Source: Staphylotrichum longicolle (lineage: Eukaryota; Ascomycota; Sordariomycetes; Sordariales; Chaetomiaceae). Taken from it: a DNA stretch of 64,000 bases. The notes beneath the pieces were generated by a model that worked only from the letters and a program-made list of their open reading frames with translations, made no database searches and was not told the origin of the DNA. The DNA is taken from contig JAHCVI010000001.1 in NCBI GenBank assembly GCA_019096155.1, positions 3,224,001-3,288,000 of the forward strand. The letters run 5' to 3'. Both the position numbers and the translations under genes were made by a program. Positions 41,842 through 52,939 of this stretch are shown piece after piece. The stretch's first letter is position 1; each line of letters opens with the position of its first letter.

Positions 41842-42157
41842 ACAGACGTGACTGGGCAAGCCGCCTCGCATCATCATCTCATTACCTTCCCAAGTCTATC
41901 TCCAACCCCCAGCCCATGTCAAAGACGATCGATCCTCAACAGCAAAGACAACACCGCCCCAACGCGACCCAACAGCAGCACACTGTGCCCTCCTTTACCA
42001 CTCTCTATGAATAACCACCACAACGCCATCGATATGCCTGCCCCTCGGCACGTCCGCTCCAAAACAAGAACGAGACAGGAAGCCAAGTGTATATATAACC
42101 CCTGATTACTCCCACGCCTTCTTCGAAACCAGGGCGTCCCTCTCATTCCGCCCCTTG
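41842..42157 (+). repeat. Direct repeat copy B (pair with 35064-35394)
   Basis: About 316 bp matching copy A in the same orientation. Copy B carries more C and G at mismatched sites and is the less mutated copy. Downstream it is followed by a CCCA/CA microsatellite (about 42166-42193) and not by repeat C. It ends 77 bp from the PIK1 stop codon. Confidence 0.85.
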
Positions 42158-42233
42158 CCAGCTAGCCATCCACCCACCCACCCACACACACACTACACTC
42201 GCAGGCGACGATGACAACACCCGTCCCATCCAT

Positions 42234-45200
42234 CTAATAGATCCCCTGTGTCCTATACTGGAAGGTATCATAACTGCGCGCCATCACCCGTTAGCAACCC
42301 CTCTCCACATGTCAGACCATAAAAAGACGAGGAGGGCACCCACAGTCGTGTATAATAACTGCCAAGCGACTTGGCAATGAGATCCGTCTCGACAAACTGC
42401 TCGGCCTCGTCGGCGCTCAGCTGCAGCTGGAACCGCTGCCGCAGCGCCGTCGTAACCTGCGTGACGCCCGCCCCGAAGCACGGCATCTTGGACTCGCGGC
42501 CCATCATGGCCACCAGGTCGATGATGTTGTCGGCCGAGCGGCGGAGGGCTGTCCGACAGTGAATTAGTTTACCCGATTCCTGTGTATTGCCGGCCAGCAA
42601 AGGAAGGAGGAGAGTTAAATAAAAAACATACCTTGGAACGCCTGCTTGCAGAGCCGCTTGTAGTCCTCAAAGTCCTGCGAGCCCACGCCCGCCAGCACGT
42701 CGACATACTCGTACGTCAGCTTGAACGGCGCCGCCTCGAACCCCACCGACCCGGGCGAGTTGGACAGCATGAAGCCGAAGTCGATATGGATGATGTGGCC
42801 CTCGTTGTCGATGAGGACGTTGCCGTTGTGCCTGTCCTTGAGCTGCAGGACGTACGAGATGACGCTGTACGCGGCGAGCGACCGCTTGAAGGCATCCACG
42901 CCCGCGCTGTACGCCTCGCTCTCGGGGCTGCCAAAGGCCTTGACAAAGTGGTCCTTGAGCGTGGCGATGCGCCGGCGCGGGTTCTGCCCGGACTCGATGG
43001 ACGCGAGGGTCAGGCTGCGCTTGATCGAGTGCAGCGACACGCCGTTGGCGATGGTCTCGATCAGGCCCGACGACTCGCCCGTGACGAGGATGCGCATGAG
43101 CTTGACCCACACGGGCACGCCCGCGTCGACCCAGATCTTGTGGCACACGCGGATCAGCTGGCAGGCGAAGGCCTCCTGCCGCAGGTCCGAGCCCGTCTTG
43201 ATGATGACGCTCACGAGGTCCCAGTTCTTCATCCAGCCGTACGGCGACGACTTGCGGATGCGCTCCTTCTTCGTCTCCCACGCTTCGCCAAAGACGGCCG
43301 CGCTGGGGTCGTCGCGGTCGCCCTTCCGTTGGAGGCCGCCCGTCTTGATGTCATTCTCCATGCGGTCGATGCCGGCGTTGGCGTTGAGGTTGGGCTCGAC
43401 GGTGGCCTCGTCTGCGCCCTCTGCAACGCCGGCCTCGATCGACGCCGCTGATGCTGTCGCCGCCTGCGCCTTGGCCATGATCAGGTCAAAGGTCGGCCCT
43501 TGCCCGTCGTCGACGTCGAAGCTCTGCTCTTCCAGGCTCTGCATGCTCGCAATGATGCGGGCCCTGATGGCAGCCACCTCCTGACGGGGCCGCTTGCCGC
43601 TCGTTGCGTCCAGCTGGGCGAGCATCTGCGACGCCGTCCGCATGTGCACCGCGAGCGCCGAGACATCTGGCTGCTCGACCGAGCTGTTCCGCGCATTGTG
43701 GACCGTCATCCTTCTCCGCAGGGGCGGGCTGGCCGAGCCCGACGAGGCACCGGAGCTACGAGGAGTTGCCTTGTCCGAAACGGCGGGTGCCGAGTTATGA
43801 ATACCAGACAGGCGCAGAGAATGGGGTGACTGCGTCGGTTTGGATCCAAACAAGTCATCATCCGACGGCTTGAGCATGGGCGAACTGCCCAGATCCCCAG
43901 AGGCTGGCTCAAAGACGCTATCGATGACAGGCTCGGGTGTCCGGGAAGCAGATGGTATGCTGGGGGAGTCGGTCAGGTCGAATATCCGCTTGCGCGCGCC
44001 CTGTTCCGCCAACAAGGTGGTGAGTAGTCTCTGGTTGTCCGGTGTCTCGGGGTCAAAGGTGAAGTCGTCCCGTAGTATCTCCACCATGAGCAAGTATGGC
44101 ACTTTTTCGGCGCTGTTTAGGACAGTGGCCTCGGCCGGGTTCAGTCGGACTATCCTGTGGTGGCGGCTCTTGGACGGCGAGCCATCCACTAGGTCAGGAG
44201 GGCAGAGGACCGGAATGTCCACCTCGGCTGGGAGATCCCGGGCGATGAGGGCCAGCTCGGCACGCAGCGCGCTCAGACGCGCGGGCTTCGGCACGACTAC
44301 GAGGCGGTTCGAGATGTCCTCTAGCGCTGTCAAGAAGGCGGTTTGGCAGCGGAAGTAGTTCTGCCTGAGCAACCGCGTCTTCTGCACAGTTGTCATCTCG
44401 GCTTGCGTGAGTAAGGTCTTGACGTGGTGCGAGTGTCTTCTTGACACCCCCTCGGAGGGGCGCAAACCAGCCGATAGAGGAGTGGTTGGCCTCGTTACAA
44501 GGCGTGGCCTCGAGTCGGGGAGGGGTAATGAGGCCGAGCTGAGGCGTGCGTCGAGAGCGAGGCCCTCAAGATGGCTTGCCACCTCGACGGCTCCATGCTC
44601 CCCCGACACGGACTCGGATAGTTTCGACCGCGACGGCGGGCGAGGGGCCTTGGGTGTCGACTTGGCAGGCGACTTGGACGTCGATTTGTGCGGGCTGGCC
44701 GGTGTCCTGCCGTCCTGGGCCCCCGCACTCCGGCCATCTTTGGTGCGTTTTGACCGGGTGTTGGCGGCAGTGACCGTGTGTGCCCGGGTTGGCACATTCT
44801 TATTCGCGGCAACAGCGGGCTCGGATATGGTCTCGTCGACGGGGCGGGGTTTTCGGGCCTGCGCGACGGCCAGAGGGCCAGCCCACTGCGGCAGGAAGGG
44901 GCATGCGATGCTCGCGAGAACGAAGCTCCCCAGAACAGTCACGGGCAGGACATTCTCGGTAATGGTTTCGTGCCTCCCGCTCTCGGACAGCCCAAAGACA
45001 ACGTGCTGCACCTTGTTGTATACCCTGCGACAGGTCTTGAACGCCTCGGTCTGGGGCGTCGGGGAGAGGTCGTGGAGGTAGGTCTGGAACAACCAGAAGG
45101 TCTGTGGGGAGAGGATTAGCGGGCGGGATAAAGGACGCGGGACGCTCTGGGACGGCGAACCAGCAGGGCAGCAGTGACCGACTCCTCGCACAGGTCCAGC

Positions 45201-45494
45201 AGGAACTCTTCCAGGGCCATCGACTCATTGTCGACGCTGATGATGAGGTGGCATAGCTGCGGGAGGAAGAACTCGATGTCCTCGTAGGGGAACTGGCGGA
45301 GCTTGCTGCAGAGGACATAGTGGATGCCTATGTGGTCGGCATAGCGACTGCGTGGGAGAGGGAGGAGGAGAGTCAGTTGGAGGCGGGGGCAGGGAGGGTG
45401 ACAGGTGGACTTACGAGAGATACGACACGGAGAGGAAGGGATTCTGGTTAAAGACATCGCTCTCGAGGAACCGCTTCAGCAAGTCCCAAGACAT
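42234..45494 (-). CDS. PIK1: Phosphatidylinositol 4-kinase Pik1
   Basis: The Golgi and nuclear type III PI 4-kinase that makes PI4P for secretory traffic. Five exons, 45494-45415, 45347-45161, 45101-42632, 42548-42344 and 42273-42234, give 993 aa. The N-terminus MSWDLLKRFLESDVFNQNPF and RYADHIGIHYVLCSKLRQFP form the lipid-kinase unique helical region. A long Ser/Pro-rich middle follows, and the kinase starts near residue 700 (RIRKSSPYGWMKNWDLVSVI). The catalytic loop is KDRHNGNVLI (near 845) and the activation segment starts HIIHIDFGFML (near 863). The C-terminal helix reads ADEAEQFVETDLIAKSLGSY and the end TRLYDTFQYRTQGIY. All junctions are in phase. Its neighbour upstream on the same strand is the permease. 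Confidence 0.94.
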
Positions 45495-46251
45495 TGGTTG
45501 CGACGGCGTCAGGGGGGCGGCTGGGCAGTGCGCGTGCGGGAGCGGGAACGGCAGCGGAAGAGGAAGAGATGTGACGGTGGGGGGAGGCAGGCCAGCATGC
45601 TCAGGGCGTGGAGGCACTGCTCATTGGCGCTCGACGTCGACGTCGATGTCGTCGGGTTTTGGGTTGCGGATTCCAGGCGCGCGCAGGTGCTGCAGCATGG
45701 CTGCCAGTCCAGGGCTCGTTTTCGGCAGGTCGAGTGGTCGAGGAATCCGGGCAGGGCAGTCCTCGATGGCGGTGTCGCGTCGAAAGAATGTGTCGAGAAT
45801 TCGCGAATGATGTTGCGTCGCTGCTCGCTGCTGCTCGTTGAGGACAAGTGAGCCCAAAGCTCCATTCGGCCAATGCACAGGGGTCATGTCCGCCGCCCTC
45901 CGCTCCTCGTTCGTCGATTGTGCCCCACCACGCACCTGCCGACTCTCCGGCTCGGCGCCCCTGGATACGGGATTCGTACACGGTATTTTGTATGCCTTCC
46001 TCGCACTTTTTGAGTAGACAACAACCGAATCACTTAAACCGAGAATTTTGTCGCATCATACCTGTGCCACCTTGCTTAGTGATCTCAACAGCAAGATGCG
46101 CAGTGCAGGGACGGAAACGGGCGAGTTCAAGGCCCTGTCAGTCAGGGGTTCGTTCAGGGTTCTGTTCAGGGGCTGCATTTGGGAAACCACATGGTCTGCC
46201 AAACATGATGAGGTATACTCCAAAACAATCCACGCCAGACATTATGCACAT
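45495..46251 (-). promoter_or_regulatory. PIK1 promoter/leader with possible 87-codon upstream ORF
   Basis: Lies between the permease stop and the PIK1 start, both on the minus strand. An ATG-initiated frame of 87 codons (about 45887-45624: MTPVHWPNGALGSLVLNEQQ to DDIDVDVERQ) sits about 130 bp upstream of PIK1. It could be a uORF, a small gene or chance; coding bias is ambiguous. Confidence 0.35.
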
Positions 46252-48605
46252 TTATACATTAGTAAACACGCCTTCTTCCTTCACCACACTGACGGCTTCC
46301 GTTGTCGATTCCACTGGCCCTGTCTCCTTCGCTTCTTCGGTTTGACCCTCTGCAATGTCCAGTCAGTCATACTAACTCTCCACAACGCCAATCCGCAAAA
46401 GCTCACCTTGTACTTGACCCTCTCACTCCCATCAGGCATCTGCACAATCTCGTGCTGGATGTGATACCCAAATGCGGGCAGCACTTTGGCCCAGATGAGC
46501 CAATACACCGTGCCAAACGCCAGTAGGCTGGTGCCGAGCGTCGGCACCACGTAGAACGGCACCCGCTCAAGGAAGTCGTTCGGAATGAAGGGGGCCGCCT
46601 GCACAAACAGCAGAGAGACGATCCAGAAAATGGTCAGAAGAGGCGAGCTCCGGAACGTCGTCCGCTGCTCAGCCCAGCGCTCTGATGGCGCAAAATTGAG
46701 GTAGACGAGGCCGGCGGCGAGGAACACTAGACGGACTCAACATCAGCATGCCACGTTTAGGTTCGGGGCGTGGCACCAAACGAGAAAAAAAAAGCATACC
46801 CTTGATCCAGTTGCCGCTGTAGATAAAGACGTTGGTGACGAATGTGTAGACGTCCGAGGTATCCGAGCCCAGGATGAGCGCCGAGGTGAAGATCCAGTGC
46901 AAGAAGATGGCGCCAGAGGGAGCATTGAACGGCCAGTCACTCGCCCACAAGCGAGACCACGGCAGCACGCCCTCCTTAGCAAGCTCCTGCTTCACGCGTG
47001 GCATGGCGAATGACTGCGCAAACACGTTGCCCAACGCCGAGAGGGCGATGAAGAGCGGCACCACCCGGACGACGAACGAACTCTCACCCCACACGTTCTC
47101 AAAGAACTGGGCGGCGACGACAACCCTCGAGTCGGCGATCTCGGTCTTTGTCATGGCAGCAAACTGGAACGGGTCAGCATCGCTACCACTCGACTAGTCG
47201 GGTTGCCGGACTCACATAAGATATGTTGGCCAGCACATAAAGCAGCGTCACAGCCGAGATAGCAATGGGCGCTGCCTTCCTCAACGTCCTAGGCGCGTCC
47301 CGAACTTCCGTCAGGACCTATAGCCCGCGTCAGCATCTATATTTCCCGATCGTGGTCGGGTTCCACTTACGTAGTTGGCATTCTCCCACCCGCTGTAGGC
47401 GTACAGCACCTGCAGCATAGCAAGCGCATAGCCGCCGGCCGACTTGGCAGATTGACTATTACTCGTCTTCCCCATTTCCGGCCCGTGGAAACTCGAAAAG
47501 TTGTGCGGATTTGGCGCCACCATCCTGCCGGCGAGAGCGGCAAACCCGGTGCAGACGACCAGGGCGAGAAGAACAAGCTTGAAGGCGCCGAAGCCGTTGC
47601 TCAACCAGATGCCCCAGCGCGGAGCGAAGGCGTGAATAAGACAGACCACTGGCTGGGATTAGCTCTTGCGGGAGTTACGATGGGGGGGCGTACTGGTTGG
47701 ACATACCAGTGACGGCGGCAACGGCGATGCCCCTGTTGAGCCAACTCCCATTCTGGGCATCTTCTGTCGCGGCCTGCAGGATGTAGCTGCTGAAGCTGAT
47801 GCTACCGCCGGTCGAGATCGCGAAAAAGACAAACTGGACTGCTCAGAGTAAGTGGGCTGTGGATAGGGACCGCCAATGTGGGTAGCCACGCACCTGCAAA
47901 CATGCATGTCGCGAGGTACCTTGGCCTTTGATATACCCTTTCCAGCTGAACAAGAGCAGGCGCTGTCAGTAGGTGATCCGCGGGCTGGGTTGATAACGGC
48001 GCATGGCTCACATAAACCTTCTCTCCTCCCGAACGTGGCAGCGCAGTGCCGTACTCTAGGTAGACGAACAATCTAGCTTCATGTCAGCAGAGAGACAAGG
48101 CCAACGGCATGCGCATTGATCGTACCCGCTTCGACAAGTCAGCTTAAACAAGTCATTCAAGAGATACAACGAGCAAAGGGTCCTACCAGAATGTCATGAC
48201 ACCACCCAAAACCCAAAATAGTAACGTGGCGCCCACGCTGTTGAGAGAGTTTATGATACCGGCAGGGGTCGAGTATATCCCGGAGCCCACCACGCGGTTG
48301 ATGATCAGAAAGGCCGTCGACCACGTCCCCAGCTTCCTGTCTGTTTGCTCACGACCATGTCAGGATGCCCATGTTCACTTCACCTCGTCACCGAGGACAG
48401 AAACGGAATGGAAAAAACAGGACCAACCCTCGGGATAGACAAAGTCATGGTAATCGTCTGATGCGTCGTCGGCCGCCGCGCCAGGCCCAAGTCCGTTGCT
48501 ATAGACGCCATAAGCACCGTTGTATGTGCCGTGCTCGTCGGCCGGGGTCTGAGCTTCCGGGTCCCTGTTGGCCACGGGCTGCTCGAAGATCTCTGGCTCC
48601 TGCAT
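46252..48605 (-). CDS. LAT-family amino-acid permease (methionine permease-like), with a 3-nt microexon
   Basis: A plasma-membrane-type amino-acid transporter of the APC superfamily, resembling fungal high-affinity methionine permeases. Eleven exons: 48605-48428, 48340-48187, 48128-48126, 48072-48012, 47945-47894, 47838-47707, 47648-47371, 47317-47216, 47163-46800, 46726-46407 and 46347-46252 (579 aa). After an acidic N-terminus come DRKLGTWSTAFLIINRVVGS, ALPRSGGEKVY, YALAMLQVLYAYSGWENANY, VLTEVRDAPRTLRKAAPIAI and about 11-12 hydrophobic segments. Exon 3 is only CGG: without it the junction makes a TGA, with it the protein reads VMTFCGLFVYLEYG. The last intron has tandem acceptors 2 nt apart; the distal one gives an acidic tail (GQTEEAKETGPVESTTEAVS), preferred over a basic 22-residue tail. 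Substrate is inferred only. Confidence 0.87.
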
Positions 48606-50367
48606 GGCGTCCTGGTCTGGCGGAGCCGAAGCCTGCTAGCTAGCGAGCGAAGGCGTGGTGGTGTCGCTGACGGGACTCGGTCAGACACTCGGTCTACCAG
48701 TCCGCCCGTGTCTCGTCGTAGTCGCAGCAAAAAAAAACCCGGCTCTTGCCTTCATGAACGGTCCAATATCGTCACTCCATGAACCACCACTCGGTAAAGA
48801 AAACGGCAAGGCTCAGTTCACAAGGGGGCCTCAGATCCGGTGAAACGACACAGCCCTTCCGAGCACGCGAAAAATCGAGCGACAGGCAGGTGAAACCGAA
48901 ATCAAGCAAGCAAGGCGAGATACTTCAGGCCCCGGACGGCCACAGTAACCACCAACAAGAAGCGCAAACCCCAGAAAAGAGGAGTGGGACAACATGAGCG
49001 GACCGAGCAGAGCCTCATCTGTCTCTTGTCACGGGCACAGCGCGCGAACACAACCTAACGCACCTTGTCCCAGCCGGGACACCGACCGGGGTCGCCCGAA
49101 CCCAACCCCTGGCAGCACCGCCATGCTGCAACCTAAGACAGTGGACTGGCTCAGACTGGTTGACAGTTGAAGGCCAAGCCCACCAGAAGCGAGGTGTGGA
49201 CAAGGGTGGGGAAGGGGCAGCGGGAAACAGCGCCCTCAGCCTGCCGGGAAGTGTGCCAGTGAGGCCAGTGAGCGAGCAGACGAGATTCCAGGGTCTCCAC
49301 CCGCTCGGGGAAGGATCCATGGATGCGATAAGCGGGTGGGGTGGGCCGACCCCAGAAAATCAACAGAGAAGAGACGAGACATTGGAACCGCAAAGTGGAA
49401 GAGTGGGTCGGGTCATCAAGCCTTCCGCGGTGTTACACTGGATCTATCTTTGAGGGTTGGCACTTGGCAGTCAGGCGTGAGGTTACGCTGGAGATATATT
49501 CACGCATTTCCCCAGTTTGCGCAACCAGGCAACAAGAAGGAACAGTCTTTTTCTTCTGATTGCCACGGGAGATCCGGGGTTCGTTCGAGGCTGCCTCGTG
49601 GCTTCCCAACCCCTGTCAACGTTAGCTCAAAAGGCGGGGACAGGGAAGGACCCGCCAAAAGACCAGATTCCCCACAGTGCTTTCGCTTGCTCGCGTGCCC
49701 TCTTCAGATAAGAACCACAGCATCTCCGCGACCGGAAAACAACCTGGAAGCCAGAGGGAATGAAGTGAAAAAAACATGCAAGAGGAGGATGAAGAGGAGC
49801 CCAGCTGACAACGACACAGCCTCTCGCCGCCCCAATATTTCCCACAGGCATGCATCGACAGCCTCGCCGACCGACGTTGCATCATGCAGCAGCAAGCAGC
49901 AGGGAAGCCTGCACGGCTCCAATAAAGTCTAATCTGCTCCCCAGGTCGGGCTGACTGCGCCTGCCGCTCGCTCGCCCACACCCGCCGCCCGGCAACTCGG
50001 CTCCCGCCGGCTTCCATCCAGCGATCGATTCATGTGTGCACGTCATGACGACAGCCCAGAAGGGGGGGAGACGACGGGACAGGCAAGAACAGTTCTGATT
50101 GACAACGCTCACAAAAGTTCCATTCGACACACTACACTATATGGTATGGGGTATGATGGGTATGGTATGGTATCAACAGTGCAGCCCATTTCTCTATCCA
50201 AACCCAAGCAACAACAACAACAACAACGCAAACCTCAACTCACACAACATGCCACACACATACATACACCCACACACACACCCTTCCGCTTCAGTCCAAT
50301 GGTATCCCCGCGTGTCCCTGCCCGTGCCGTAGATCCAGACTCGAAGAAAAGTAAAAAAAAAAAAACA
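48606..50367. other. Intergenic region with microsatellites
   Basis: About 1.76 kb, including the permease promoter and the 3' flank of the next gene. Contains GGTATG-type repeats (about 50142-50172), a CAA run (about 50210-50227) and CA-rich runs (about 50255-50283). Open frames such as 49336-49932 show no recognisable protein. Confidence 0.6.
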
Positions 50368-52939
50368 TCACATGAAGACGCCCCGTGCCTGACGCCCCGT
50401 AAACACCGCCGCGCCCATATCCTCCTCGATGTGCGTAAGCCGCGCACGCTGGAGCCTGCGCTCGCGCATCACCTCGTCCCATTTGCGGACAAAGTTGTCT
50501 TGGCCTGTCAGGGTAGGGCAAACCATACCGTCAGTGATCCACACAATGAAAAAAAAACGGTGGTTGGGTAAAAGCCCTTACTCGGCGAGTTCTCAAACTC
50601 AATCTCAAACGTCTTGTACGAGTCGTAGTCGGACCCGACGTCGACCTCGACCGGCTTGCCGTGGATGTCAAAGGCCGCCGGCTCGGAGCCCTGGTTCGAT
50701 ACCAGGCGGGCTGTTGTTGTTCAAGTCGGTCAGTTGGCGTGAGGTACCAGGGAGGAGGGAAAGAAGAAGCTTACCTTTCACCCATTGCCACCTCGACGCC
50801 TTTCTCGAAAACGGCGTCGGCCCTTTCCTGGGCTTTACCTTGACCAGCGTTTGCCCCTCGGGTTTGATCTCGAGATCGTCCGTAACTGCCCACCACCCGC
50901 GTCAGCAAACCCTCCACCTTACAACTGAACCCAACCGCAACGCTCAACAAGAAGAAAAAAAGGAGAGAACGTACTAAAAACAGTAATATACTCCCCCGAC
51001 CGGCCCAGGTACAAGACGAGCCGCGACGGGCTCGCGACGAGCCTGTCCCGCAGCGGGCCCGACAGCGCGGTGCCGGCCGTGACGAAGGACGCGACGTCGG
51101 ACTGGGCGTGGCGGCGGCCCTCGAGCTCGTGCCAGATCTGCAGGCGCGCGCTCGAGAACTGCGTGCTCGACCGGCTGCTGGCCCGGCTCAGCGTCACCAT
51201 GCGCACGCTGCCGATGTCGAGCACCACCTTCTCGCCCGTGAGCTTGGCTTGGAAGTCGAACAGTTCTGCGCCTTTGTTAGGTATTTCTTGTTTCAAAAAA
51301 AAAAAAGAAATTTGCAAGGTGAGAGGGTGGGAAATACCTCGCAGACTGGAGAACTGGTAGATGCCGCTTGGGCGGTAGTTGCCCTGCGAGGCCTGCATGT
51401 AGCCGGCGCCCTTGTCGCTCTCCTTGTCGCGGATGTACACGACGTTGGAGAGCCGCTGGTCGTAGGCGTAGGCGGGAACGAGCTGGGCGTTGCTCGCTTT
51501 CACTGGAGACACGATACTGTCAGCAAAAAAAAACCCTTCCCAAGCGTGATGAAGGCACAACATACTCCAATATGTCTCCGACTCGCGGTCCACCCTGCAA
51601 TGGAACCGAAGGTCGTTCGTAAGGGTGTTGCGAAACACCTTGAGCAGCCCGTCCCTGAAGACGGGCGCTGTCAAAGTCTGGGCGCTCTTGACTGGCCTGC
51701 CACAAAACAATATCAGTAAAAACCATACCCCTGATTCCATCTGCGCGGCGAGAGAACCGCTTACCCGTCAAACAAGAGATCCTCCCCCGGCAAGACATTG
51801 TCTCGGCTTGTGCTCGCCCCGTCGCTCGATGTGGAGGGCGCAGGATGCTGCACCACCACGGGGGTCAAGGTATCGATATCGGCCGACCCGTAGCCCGAAT
51901 AACTCGCTTGCCGCCCGACAAAGGACGGCGGCGCCGATACCGAGGCGTGGAGAGGGTGGTAAAAGTAGCCGTTCCCGCTGCCCTGCCCGTCGCATACCTC
52001 CTTGTCGGTCGAGTACGGCGAGAGTGCCGAGACGGGGTCTGATGCACGGTGCGGGGTCATGGGCGTGGCGCCCTCCAGGAGGGACGGTAGCCCAGTCGTC
52101 GCGACGGCCCGTTGTCGAGAGCTCAGGAGGTGTTGGTTGGTTTGCGCCGTGTAGTTGGCGTAGTTTACTGGCGCCCAGTACTGCGGTGCGGCGCCGGGGC
52201 TGTCTTGTGGACCCCAGGACGATGCCTGGTAGTGTGCTGGTTGCTGTTGGGTTTGTGGTTGTTGTTGTTGTTGTTCTTGCTGAAGATAAGAGGCCCGCGG
52301 CGAGGGTGACAGGCTGCCGGGGCTCGTGGGACCTGGAGGTGACCTCGGGGCCAGGTCGGGATCTGTGAGTGTCTCGGCCGCTTGCACCCCGCCGTCCGAC
52401 AATCCGTACATGGGTGTCGCGCCGAAGCGGTTGATGTTGAGATGGGCCATCATGCTGGTGACGTCCTGGGCCGCGCCCCTTGGCTCTGGGCCGGGGACGG
52501 CGTTCCCTGCATATCCAGGGCGGACCGAGTATGCGCCAGGAGAGTACGAGTGCGAGCTGGCATTCGACGGGGACCGCCCCCAGCCGCGGCCAGATTCGGG
52601 TGCGGGTGCGTGTACGTGCAACTGCGGTGTCGGGAGAGAAGCTGGTGACCCCGAGATCGTAGGACTGGGCGTGTAGTAAGAAGCTGGCTGCGCGATGGGA
52701 TAAGGAAGCGCAGCCGAGGCGGGCACGCGACCTTGGACCGGGGTCTCGTCTGGGATGCTCTCGAAGCGATAGCGGCGGCCGTTGGAGGTCACGAAGATGC
52801 TGCGGTCGGCGAGTTGGGTAGTGGCATCGACAGTCGCGGGATCGAAACCGCTCCTGAAGAGGTCGGAGAAGGGGACGGTGGCCTCGTCGTTGACTGGGGG
52901 AAGGCTGGGAGCCGGGGATCGACCGTGGGCGGGCATCAT
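50368..52939 (-). CDS. Q/P-rich protein with conserved C-terminal domain, unknown function
   Basis: I do not recognise the family. Seven exons: 52939-51765, 51696-51566, 51502-51338, 51265-50975, 50885-50775, 50710-50582 and 50504-50368 (712 aa, all in phase). Residues 1-390 are disordered, rich in Ser, Pro, Gly and Gln (a QQEQQQQQPQTQQQP run). Residues about 395-712 look folded and beta-rich: LTNDLRFHCRVDRESETYW, PAYAYDQRLSNVVYIRDKES, LFDFQAKLTGEKVVLDIGSV, LQIWHELEGRRHAQSDVASF, then a helical end (NFVRKWDEVMRERRLQ). In exon 5 the better-looking frame (QERADAVFEKGVEVAMGE) is one base out between about 50,833 and 50,777, implying a compensating deletion/insertion pair. A PH-like or signalling-adaptor fold is possible, but unproven. 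Confidence 0.72.

Noticed and set aside
35064..42157. An LTR retrotransposon bounded by repeats A and B
   Set aside because: Direct repeats of this size suggest LTRs, but the interior encodes two HET proteins and no gag, protease, reverse transcriptase or integrase.
42582..43584. Long plus-strand frames over PIK1
   Set aside because: Antisense shadows of the kinase domain; GC-rich genes generate these routinely.
49336..49932. 198-codon frame in the 48.6-50.4 kb gap
   Set aside because: Overlapping frames are equally open and none resembles a protein family.
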